DNA of 64,000 bases from Motacilla alba alba (Eukaryota > Chordata > Aves > Passeriformes > Motacillidae): contig NC_052046.1 in the NCBI RefSeq assembly GCF_015832195.1, positions 33,074,911 to 33,138,910 on the forward strand, in the 5' to 3' direction. Numbering within the stretch: position 1 is the first letter of the stretch; each line of letters begins with the position of its first letter. Position numbers and translations under genes: made by a program. The notes below the pieces were generated by a model. The model searched no databases, was not told where the DNA came from, and worked only from the letters and a program-made list of their open reading frames with translations. This document shows, one piece after another, positions 13,303-23,900 of this stretch.

Positions 13303-13400
13303 CAAAAAAAAAAACACACAAAAAAAAAAAACCACAAAAAAAAAAAAAAAACAAAACCAAAAAAACCAAAAAACCCAAACAAAAAACACCAAAAAGCAAA
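13303..13400. repeat. A/C-rich low-complexity tract
   Basis: Almost only A and C on the plus strand (A runs joined by CACA, CCACA, CCAAA). The minus strand gives long Phe/Val/Trp-rich open frames that are artefacts. Confidence 0.95.
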
Positions 13401-14420
13401 ATCCTAGTGATCTCAATTAGGGCATCCAGGTAAGTAACCAGTTTAAGTTTAAATTTTTCCACCTCTGATCAGTTCCTGTGTAATCGGTATTATACCATGA
13501 AGATAAAGTTCATCAGTGCCTGTGAAACAGGCAGTGACAGACCGCAGAGAAATGGATGTGAAAAGACAAATCCTTTTTTCTTCAATGTAGCCTTGAGACT
13601 GCATATAATAAATGAATACAGAGCTATTAAGAAACAAGGAAAAACTGTGACTGTAGTAAATGCTCCTTGGGAAGAGGGCTCCTGTAAAATCTTATCACAT
13701 AACCAGGTAATTAAAGCAGGCACAAGGCATATACACAAGCTGCACATGTAAATTTAGCTTTGATATTTCTACTTCTACTGTTCAGCAGCTTTGGAGCTTT
13801 ATTCATATCCATCTCACACAGCATTACAGAGGTGGATTTATTGGCTGCACAGGAAGGGGTGGCTGTAGTTTCCATTAGGATCCATGAGTACCTTCCTCTT
13901 AGATTTTGACTTAGTAGCATGAGGTAGAGCTGACAGCTCTTATGTATTTGTCAAATGACATACATATTAACACCCACACTGACAAGGATAAGTATTGGGT
14001 TTTGGGGGGTTTGCTTTTTGCAGTAACATATCACAATCTCACATGTGATTGGCTTTTTGCAGCCCCTCTAAATTTTTCTGCAGCATTGTTTTCCAATTTA
14101 TTTCCTTGAATGCTTTTCTCTAATTTTAGTTCTTTTCCCACACATATTTACTAATCCAGTTTTTCAGCCTTGAACCTCAATTAGTTAAAAATCCAGGTTC
14201 TATAGTTATCTTCAGGTTATTTCTTGACCCCTCTGACATTAAAAAAAAAACACCTATAACAGGTTCCTGTGGCCACAGACTTCTTTAGCCCGACTATAAT
14301 TACAATGCTACTTGGAATCTAAGAAGCTAAACTTCTCACACACCTTTTCTAATGAGTGCCCAAAAACAACCAAGCTAACTTAGGGAATTCTGCATCTTTA
14401 CCTCTTCTTGGGAAGGGTAA
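13401..14420. other. SNX2: Distal upstream flank of SNX2
   Basis: AT-rich, with short open frames that overlap on both strands at 13.45-13.92 kb and look like chance. No exon, repeat family or motif cluster recognised. Confidence 0.55.
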
Positions 14421-14710
14421 GGGGCTGTGCATGTGGCAGGGGCTGTGGATGTGGCACGGTTTGCGGCAGGGGTTTAAGGAGGGGCTGAGGATGTGGCAGG
14501 GGCTGTGGATGAGGCAGAGATTTGTGGCACGGGCTGGGGATGTGGAAGGGACGCGTGGCACGGGCTGTGGACGTGGCAGGGATTTGAGGCAGGGACTCGT
14601 GGCACGGGCTGTGGATGCGGCAGGGATTCGAGGCAGGGATTTCTGGCACGGGCTGTGGCTGAGGCAGTCATTCGATGCAGGGATTCGGGGCAGGGGCTGT
14701 GCCCAAGGCA
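14421..14710 (+). repeat. Composite 18/13-bp minisatellite at the SNX2 promoter edge
   Basis: A GC-rich tandem array of two short units: A (18 bp, CGGGCTGTGGATGYGGCA) and B (13 bp, GGGATTCGAGGCA). Three complete 44-bp A-B-B higher-order copies run 14561-14604, 14605-14648 and 14649-14692, followed by one A at 14693-14710. The 5' part is more diverged and uses mostly A units. Period 44 is not a multiple of three, so it yields long open frames in several frames on both strands that are not genes. Confidence 0.9.
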
Positions 14711-14755
14711 AGCCCTGCGGTCACGGTCCCGCCCCGCCCCGGCCGGGCCGCCGCG

Positions 14756-14763
14756 GTCACGTG
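14756..14763 (+). promoter_or_regulatory. SNX2: SNX2 promoter E-box 1 (GTCACGTG)
   Basis: GTCACGTG with the palindromic CACGTG core, 55 bp upstream of the ATG. The core is bound by USF1/2, MYC/MAX and TFEB/MITF family factors. A related GCGGTCACG half-copy lies at 14717-14725. Confidence 0.75.
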
Positions 14764-14780
14764 CCGGCGGGGCGGCGGGG

Positions 14781-14792
14781 CGGTCACGTGAG
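14781..14792 (+). promoter_or_regulatory. SNX2: SNX2 promoter E-box 2 (CGGTCACGTGAG)
   Basis: Second GTCACGTG (14783-14790) within a 12-mer that recurs exactly at 50729-50740 in the SNX24 promoter. It differs from the CLEAR consensus GTCACGTGAC at the last base only, and lies 25 bp upstream of the ATG. Confidence 0.78.
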
Positions 14793-14814
14793 CGCGGGGG
14801 CCGGGCTGGAGGCG

Positions 14815-14825
14815 AAGATGGCGTC
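14815..14825 (+). promoter_or_regulatory. SNX2: YY1-like element over the SNX2 start codon
   Basis: AAGATGGCGTC matches the YY1 consensus AAGATGGCGGC at 10 of 11 positions and includes the ATG. YY1 sites of this orientation are typical just downstream of TATA-less start sites. Confidence 0.5.
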
Positions 14826-14928
14826 GGAGCGGGAGCCGCCGCCGCTGCTGGGAGAGACGCGGCCCGCCGACCTCGAGGAGCTGGAGGACGGCGAGGACCT
14901 CTTCACCAGCACCGTGTCCACCCTGGAG
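14818..14928 (+). CDS. SNX2: SNX2 coding exon 1 (aa 1-37)
   Basis: Begins MASEREPPP and contains DGEDLF at 24-29, the first aDLF-type motif. It ends in phase 0 at a GAG|GTGAGG donor. The exon sits inside a CpG island, so its base composition is far more GC-rich than any later exon. The ATG overlaps a YY1-like AAGATGGCG element. Confidence 0.97.
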
Positions 14929-17900
14929 GTGAGGAGAGCTCGCCCTCCGCTGCAGGCCCTGAGCCTTGTGGCCGACCCGGCGCCCGCCGGGCCCTCCCCT
15001 CCCGTACCCCCCCCTCCCCGTCAGGCCGCCGGTACTTCGCTCCTGCCCCGGCCCCCCTCACTCCTGCTCGGGCCTCCGCCCCGCCGCTGCCCTGCCGACC
15101 TGGCCTCCACCAGGTCGCGGCCTCACCGCCCACCTCTGCTTCGTCTCCTCGGTGCTTCCCTCGCGGAGAGAAGGGGGCTTCTGCTGCCAAGAGAAGCTTA
15201 AAACTCTTTTCTCCAAGTACCGCCGTTTTCCCTTCTTTTACCCTCTTCTTGTGCTGCCAGGGGAATATTCTCACCCTACCTCTTTCCAGTTTCTTTGGTG
15301 TATGTGTGTGTGGGTGTGAGTGTGGGTGTGTGTGTCTCCGCCTTAGACTTTGAGTGGATTAATAACGACCCATTTTCTTTGTTTGGCCTCTTTCCGAGGC
15401 TTCACTCCATTTCAGTTTGCAAACCTTGTAGAATCTTGTTTGTCTCTCAGGTTTCTTCCAAGGGAGCCGACGCAGTGCTGGGCTGCGGCGGCTGCTGTGA
15501 CCTGCCGGGAAAGAACCACAGGGAGACATGAGAAATGCTTCTGTGTTCATTCGCTATAGCGGGAGCCTTTTTAGCACATTGTTGTGGTCACGTTCTACCT
15601 TCGTGTCTTGCCAGTATCTTCTGGCAGAACTTTATTCTTCCTGTGCATAGATGCCCATTTAAAAAGAAAATTGTTCTGTTCCTCTTTTCCTGAAGAGTTT
15701 TCTGTCCCTGACCTTTGCAGAAGTAGGATTGGTGCGTGTTTCTTTGGTTTTGCTCTGGCTGTTGTCTGTCCTTAACAAAAACCCCCGCAGTATACAAGGA
15801 GGGTTTTAAATGTGTTTTAATGTCACTTGCCTTTTCTCAAGCTACTTTCTTTCTTTCTTTTTATAGATGCATAATCTATGCATTGGTAGAAAAAGATCTG
15901 CGGAAAAAATGCACTGAAGGAATAAGAAATGATGTGAATCTGCAGTAGACAAGAGTTGCATGAGTAGACTTCTGTGCATCTCTGTGTGACACAGTGTGTA
16001 TTACTTGAGTCTTTTTCAGTGCACGGAGAAAGACTGCAGTGTAACACAAACAATGTTTTTATTGATGTGGTCTGGAACTAAAGCTGCAGGAGATAAGATA
16101 GATTTAGTGTCCAAATCACAGTTACCATGAGATAAAAAAGTTACTGAAACTCCTCTAACTGCTAACGTTGGCAAAGAAATGGGCTTTGTATCAATTGCTG
16201 ACAGTTCCACTCTGCTGCTTTGTGTACACAGTCTGTTTGGGATAGAGTCTCTAAGAAGAAAGAGGAAGCCTTGTTGCTTAAAGAGAAGCTTTTAAAAGCT
16301 GTGTCAGTAAGCTTTTTCTGACATCAGCATTTAGGGCACTGCCTTAATCTTGTGATTTTCCTGCAGATTTGGAAGGAAGAGGTAATGAAAATTGACTTTG
16401 GACTTCTTTCTGGCTTGAACATAAATTGGTGGATTCAGTGTATAGAGTACCATAGTGCAGATAAGAATGATTGTCTGATGATGTAGGCCTAGTTAAACTT
16501 TTGTCTTGAGTGTTACTTTAATCTGGTAAATATTCATGGACAAACTGATTGTAAATGACAGTGGGAGTTGTATAGTAACAGCAGAGTGGTGTCATGCTTT
16601 TTGTAGTTAATTGTGTGTTTGGTTGCTGATACCAGAAGTGAGAGTGTGGCAAGGGACACTGAGGTCCAAACCCAACTTACATGAGGGCTTCGGTACATTG
16701 AAAGGGTTCCCAACTGCTTTATCTTGGAGCTGTCTGTTTGCTTTTAGCATGATTAATTTCAGTTCCTTCCTATTTTATCTTGCTTTCATTCTCTTTGCAG
16801 TTCACAAAATGTGTGCTGCGCCCTTCCTGTCTATTATTTGATTGTGCAGTGGAAAAGCTGTCTGTTTTCTAATACATCTTTCAAATGGCTTCCATATTAG
16901 CAAAGTCTGCATTTCGAAAACGCGAGCTAAGTTGCTTTTGACAAAATAGGCATCCAATGTACATTATGAATGGCAAATATGTAGCATTTAAGTACAGAGA
17001 GGCTTAGTTACTTCAGTGGCTTCATATGGAGAATATTTTCTCTGTGCATGTTGTAAAAAGTTAACGTCTTGAATTGAACTCGCTCAGTTGTAGAAAATAA
17101 AACATTGGAAAGGTCTCACTGAACTGTAACACCTGGGATTTCTGGGGTGTGGTGGAAACACATTTTAGGGCTTCAAAATTTGCTGTATGGCAGAGAATGA
17201 GAACTCTTCCTTCCTTTGGTCTTCAGACACCAATGAACTGGGAACCAGGCTGGGCAGCAACTTGTCAGAGCTGATGGGATGCTCATTTTACTGTCAACTA
17301 TCCACAGTGCCTATGAGTAGTAGAATGAGAATGATTATTTTGTTTTTATTGTGCCAGCTGTATTGTGAGTCTGGACAACTGCCTCTCTTACATTCAAGGT
17401 TACTTAGAGGTTTCCCTTTAGCTGCCAGAGTAGCTTTCATTGGTGAAAACTGCCAGGATGAATCATGTAAATGGCCTAAGCCAAAACTGCATTTACAGTG
17501 GTGATCAATGGTAAGTTCCACGTGAATAATTTTGCTGGTTATTTTATATGTGCTGGTTAGCATCTGCAGTGCTCTCCTAGGTATCAGGTTTTTGTAGCTC
17601 AATGTCTTCCTGAGGTCTAGGTAGACTTATCTACTTGATAAAATTTCAAGTGCATGGGTTTTGGTGGGGGTTTGTTTTGTTTTTGTTTGGGTGTTTTTGG
17701 GTATTTTGTGATGTGGGTGGTTTGTTTTTTTTTTTTTTTTTGAGGTTTGCTTTTGGTTTTGTTTTTGGTTCTGTTTAGTTTTTTGGCTGTTGTTGGGTTT
17801 CGATTTTTTTTTTGAAGGGTGTTCGTGACTTGCACAGCCAGAAGTTCTGGAAGTTAGTTGTGCATTATGAGAAGAATATTACAAGTTTAATCAACAGACT

Positions 17901-20900
17901 GCTAATTTGCTGTCTGTGTACTCTGCTCCCATTAGAAGGGTCCACAAACAACTGCATGAAAGTCAAATTTGGTGACATATATGTAAGATATATGTTAGAA
18001 TTTCTGAAAAAAATGGTCACTGTTACTCTCTTTTCACCATTTCTACCTTCTTCCTCCTTCATGCCCCAATCTGTGTCTTTGTTATCTTGTTTATATGTTA
18101 CACCATTTCTTATTTCGTTTCCCCTAAACTTCTCGCTTATCTCTGTATTGGCAGTCTGTCTTTCTTGAAGGTGCTATGTGAACACAGGAACCTAGGCTGC
18201 CATCTACTCATTCAAACATACATTTACATTCCCATACGCCTGTTTGTTGGTTTGATTTTTTTAATGGAAAAATACATGGAGAAACTTGAAAATAATCAGT
18301 AAGCAGTAGATATGGTAATTTATCAAGGACTGTAATGTAGGCAGGGTGTGTAATAATCTCATTGCCAATTGATCAGTTTATGTCAAAGATCTGCAGTATC
18401 TGTTTGGTTTGTCTACATGAGGCAAAATGCTAAATAGCCACAGAGGTCAAGATGGCTTTAATAATATCCATTCAGTTTAACAGTGGCCATTACTGAGGAA
18501 GCAGTAAAGCTTCCATTGGAATATCAGAGAGAAAAGCACTAAGTCCTTCAATACTGTACTATACCTTTGTAGAAAGCTAAGTCTATATCCAGGATTAATT
18601 GGTGTAATTCTACTGGAAATGTGTGTCTTGTTGCTTGAGTTAAATCCAGGCTGTAATGGAAGTATGTGGAAGTTCATTCCAATGTGACTGCTTGTGTCAT
18701 CTTCCTTTCTGCTGCAAATGATGCTGTCCTGCCATTGAGTGTGTTGTCTCTGGCCATGCTGTGATTTGTGAGCTCCTGAAACCCTGTTTCAGACAGTGAG
18801 CTGGGTTAACCTGAACAACTAGAATATTACGATGGCCACCTTCTGTCAGCCTTCTGTGTTTTGTCTGAGGGAAGCTAGGAGGGGCTCATGCAAGCAGAAT
18901 CAGTTTGAGGGGTACCCTGCTATTAAGAGAAAGGATGATGTCCAAATGTCTAGAGCTATAATTTCAACCAGCAGAAAATGCAAGATCTTGTTCTTGTTTC
19001 TTCATAAGTCAGAGCTGTAAAATACTTGGTTATTGCCTCCAGATGTAATGAACAGATAGAGCTTGTTACTGACATTGTAAATTGGAATGGGCCCATGGGC
19101 ATCTTACCAGAAACTTGTTTTTAAGAAAAACGTGGCAGGATCCTAACTGTCCTGCATACCTGGATGTCCTGGCCATTGAGCGTCTTGGGTATTGGAAGCT
19201 TTGCCAAACCTTCAGCTCAGGACTTGTTCAGAAATTTCACAGCTGTCTACATTTCAGGAAATGGATGTGTTTGTGACATTTTGTGAATCCTTGGCATCAA
19301 GTAAATTTAGAGTTTCTAAACAGCTAATCTATTTGTCTGAGCCATGAGGTTTTTGTTAGTCTCATCTGCATGTCTTGTCTGATAAAGAGATTTTCACTGC
19401 ACTGACTACTGACTCCTTTGACAGGCATTTTTCATTGGCCATTTTAGCTGTATTTTGTAGAGATAAAACAAAGCTGGGGTCCTGTCTTCTAGCTCTCATC
19501 CGAAGAAGACTGTAACTGAAACAGCTTAATATATTGTTCGCAGCATGGGTGCTTCTTTGGTTTTCAAGAAGCACTTTCTGACCTACTGGCTGTGCATAAT
19601 AATCAGGTTATTAGAGATTATTGACTCAGTTTTTGATACATAAAAAAACTTGCTGTGTTTTTGTAGTTCCCTGAGAACTCTGCCCATTTTGAAGAGAAAA
19701 AACTATGCTTCATTGCAAAACTCTTAAACAAGCTGATGCAGTGCTCAGACCATGAATAATTTTTAACATGCTTCTACACATTTTTTTCATATATAGTTAC
19801 AACTTTCAGTGAATATATTTAATCCCATTCTTAATTCATCTTGTCTGAGAATACAACTGTTTAAAAATACCAAAGAGTCACAGAAAGATTAATAAAACAG
19901 TGGGGACCTTATTCATCTGTCAGCTTGTTGAAGTTTATTTCTGTCTGGCATTCATGACTCCCCCTGGCATGGAAGAGAAGAATTGGAAGGATAAAAATGA
20001 GAAGACCAGTGGACATAGATGAAGAGAATTTGATGGGTAGAATAAAAGTTGCATTTATTCACCTCTTCCATGGGTGGGCCTGTGCTTAGCCGTCTCCAGG
20101 AAGAGAGAAGTGTAATGGTGACTTAGACAAGTGTTCTAACTCCAGATATCCTCTCTGTTCTCCTTCTTCACCATAGCTTTGCTGAGCATGGTTTTACAAA
20201 GTGTAGGATATCCATTTGGTCAGCTTTGCTCTTCAGATTTCTGAAGTGCCCATAAGGTCTGTTTGGGTTTGCAAATAGTCTCATATGGAGTTTGGAGAGA
20301 GCTGCCTGTAACTGCTCTGCTAACTGCAGCTATAAAGCCTGGTATCCAGTGCAGAAATATTTGCTTTAACTGTGCCATTGGACAGGATCTTTCCTGGCTG
20401 AGTAACAGAAAGAGACTTGGTGGCATGTATTTATAGCTATTCTTAGAGGAATGTATATCTTTCTTTAAAGTGGGAATACCACTGTATTGACCTTTGGTTA
20501 ATTTGTAACTCTAGGCATGCAGATATTTTCCTTGGGTTGATCAGATTTAAGTGTTCAACATGAATTTTGTCTGATTTTGTGACTAGAAGCCAGGTATAGT
20601 CAAAAATAACAATTAGTAACTGAAATAGCTATTTCCAATAAAACTGAGGGAATTGCTTGAAGGTATAAGCATTCTCCAAGGGCGCTCTTCCACCATTCAT
20701 TAAGCAAGAGTATAATTAAGTGGTAAAGCAGAAAGCTCTCTGCTGATGTGCTGTAAAGGTTCAGGAAGGCTTTTCTTCCCTATGGCTGTTTTTCGTGGCA
20801 GTGACTTGACAAGCACAAACCTTCTGCATCTGTGGCAGTGTGGGACTCCCACTGTGTCCTAAAACTCTGGTCTGTCAAAATGTAAATGGATTGCTGTTCA

Positions 20901-23900
20901 AAGCTAAATACCAGCAAAACTGGTTTGGAATGAGTACCTATGATGTTTCAGTAAAGAACTGCTTTTGCTGATAAAAATTTAACCTTTTTGAACATCAAGC
21001 ATTGAGAAATCAAGCATTTCCATGATTTTCTGTTCTAGTTGGAATACAAGGTTTTGAACTTGCACTTCTACACAGCACTGGCTGGAGAGACAGACCATTT
21101 CTTCTGAAATATGCTGCTTCTGAGTTGTGAAATTGCTTAAAACCTTCAGTTATTAGGTGTAATACATACTCATTTGTGACCCAGTTTCAATATTGCTTTA
21201 GTTTTCCTTAGTGTCTTTAACAGGGCAAGTTCTCGTCTTCGGTGAATTGGAAAATTGTATCTATGGCAAGCCCAGTTTCCATGTACAATACAGTGTTATC
21301 CTCTGATCCTCTGTGGCAGTAATCCTATTGCAAAGCTAACAAAATTTCTTACAGTTCCTAGCAGCCTTTAATTATTTGGATGGCATTAATATGTTCTTTT
21401 CAATCTCAGAGCACTTGGAGATTTCTTTATTGATTTTTTTGCTATGTACAAATCCAGATTTAAATCCAAGTCTTTCCAGGAGGAACCTAATAATCAAGTT
21501 ACATTTGGCATTACTAAAAACTTATTCTAGATGATTCTGTAGTGGCTTTTGTTTCACATTAATTAAACCTGAAGAAACTGTTAACTGTTTTTTCTCTCAA
21601 ACAAAGAAATTAAGAGCTGTTGACTAGCTCATATCTTTTACTCATTGTTGCTGTGTTAGGAATGGGAAATGGAAATAGCTGACAGAGTTCCCTTTCTGTA
21701 AATATTCTTTTGTTTCTTTGCAATGAAACAATGTTGCAATAATTCTTATGTACTGATACATGGCAACTTGTTCTCTTATAATCATTTCACTTTTTTTTTT
21801 TTTTTAAACATAGTCAAGTCCTTCCTCTCCAGAGCCAGCAAGTCTTCCTGCAGAAGACCTCAGCACAAACTCCAATGGTCCAAAGCCAGCAGAAATCATG
21901 CTGGATTGTGACAGAGAAGACCTCTTTGCTGGTAATGACTGTCTTCTTCTAGCATGTCTGCACAAACCCTTTCACCCTTGGACTGAAAGAAATCTGTTTT
22001 TCTGAGAGGGAAAATTAAAACCTTATAAATGTTATAAATTAAAATTATAATTATAAAATTATATTTTATAATTATATTAAAATTATAAAATTTTCTGAGA
22101 GGGAAAATTAAAACCTTATAAATGTTATAAATAAAGTGTTGTACAGGTCTTGTGAAAAATGTTGTTAGTTGAGTTTGTTTATAAGTTTCTCTGTGATGTG
22201 TACTGTCAGTGTGTAGTGTGGGAGCATTAAGCTGGTCATTAACATGTTCTGCTGACAGTAAGAATAGTCTTTATAATTTTGTGATTCAAAATGTTCAAAT
22301 CTGTTTGTGGGGAAATGCAGGAGTTAAGTTACTTTGTTTTCTACTCAATAGTCATGCATAAGCTGTCCCAGTCTTTTTTTCCAGTTACAAAGAGAGAGAT
22401 AATTCAGATTGTGTTGCAAGTATTTCCTTCTTAATACTCTTGTTTCAATGGAAAGATAACAAACTGGCACATGGGACCAGTCCTTTCACTTTACTAGTGC
22501 ATGGTTGTGTCCCTGACAGTTGACAGTATTGCATGCTTTAGAAAAAGATGTGAAAGTTGTGATAAGTGATCTGTTAATAGACAGAATGTTTCTAAAGGTT
22601 CATAAATCAGTTGCTACTTCAGTGTCAGTTTTCAACTATCCTAACATGGGTTAATGTTGCTGTCAATTACAGTTGTAGGAACATTAACTATTCAAGAAAG
22701 GAGCTGGAATATTTGGAATATATTATGTGCATAAGATGGTTCTGAATGTTACATGTCAATACTATAATTTTCCCTATTGCTTCATATTGAGTTAGTCAGC
22801 TGACAGTCTGCTTTGAATGCAGTCATCTCATCCTCATTGATTACCTGATGTAATCATTCCAAAAGAAGCTTTATAACCTTTAGTTCTGGGTTATCTTGTA
22901 TAAATGCATATATACACATGCCCATTACATTTGTTCTCAACTTCCATAATTTGTATTTCCATGTATTTGAACTTGTTTGTTCATGACACTGTTAGAATGT
23001 ATTGACAAGTTTAGTACCTCTCTGAAAGTGTTTTAAGAGAAAAAAGGAATAAAGGATAGTGGGGTAATCTCACTCTTTTTCTGCATTTGTTTTGCCTTAT
23101 AACTTACAAAGACTGTAAGCACTTCAGCAATGTAGCTTTCTAGTACTAGTCAGCAATTTGGTTATTTAGCTTCAGTATATAAAGCCAGCTTTTTATAACC
23201 ATAGAGCCATCTGGAGTGGGTATTTTAAGAAAGCCAATTCTCCTTTGGATAATATTAAGAAAAGAAAAAGGAGACTGGAGTAAATATTGAGGGGAGTCAG
23301 ACAGAAGGAACAAATGTTTGCAGCCAGATTGTTTCAACTGAAATGAATGCTGAGAGAATGACATAAGGAATTGATTTAATGGGTTTGGGTTTTGCCATAT
23401 AGGACATTCTCATAAGCACTTGCAGCACTGAACTGAAGGCATCTAACACTGCCCATCTACCTCAGCTGAGACTGGTCTTTTGAAGTTCAATTTATAGTAC
23501 AGAGTAAGACTAATACTCTCAAATAGAGGAAAAAACAAATGTGATTTATGGAGCGTGAGATAAAGTACGATGTTTTTCACAGTTTCCTGTTCTAAGCAAA
23601 AAGTTTGTATGAAGCTGTTGAACCCAAGTCATGAGCTTCAGTGTTTGTGTCACTGCCATTCTGAAATGACATTGTGAAAAACTGTGTTGAGTTTGTGTTT
23701 CAGTGCTGTGCACTCACAAGTATAACTATTTTTTTCTTTCTTAGGACTGTTTTGCTAGACGGTATAGAAACAGCATGAGAAAGGCATGATGAGATACCTA
23801 ATTTCTTGCTTCCAGCATGATTGCAAAAGGCTGGCTTTCTAGAAAAGCAGAATTTAATTTAAAAGTGATTGTGACTGGGTTTTTCTTTGACAAATTGAAA

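Larger units (their letters stand above)
14710..15140 (+). promoter_or_regulatory. SNX2: SNX2 CpG-island promoter
   Basis: The sequence changes abruptly from AT-rich to strongly GC- and CpG-rich around the first exon and the start of intron 1. It holds a GC box (GCCCCGCCCC, 14731-14740), further GGGGCGG runs near 14768-14783, two GTCACGTG E-boxes and a YY1-like AAGATGGCG at the start codon. No TATA box is seen. This fits a housekeeping promoter with the transcription start a short distance upstream of 14818. Confidence 0.85.
14929..21813 (+). other. SNX2: SNX2 intron 1 (6.9 kb)
   Basis: GT-AG intron. Its first 200 bp belong to the CpG island; a TG microsatellite (15298-15336) and a T/G-rich tract (17656-17814) follow. 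No alternative coding exon recognised. Confidence 0.9.

Noticed and set aside
13216..13462. Phe/Val-rich minus-strand proteins
   Set aside because: Artefact of the A/C-rich tract at 13303-13400; the same happens at 63154-63372.
14349..15353. Several long open frames on both strands around the SNX2 promoter
   Set aside because: They are produced by the 18/13-bp minisatellite and CpG-island composition. Only 14818-14928 in one frame is the SNX2 exon.
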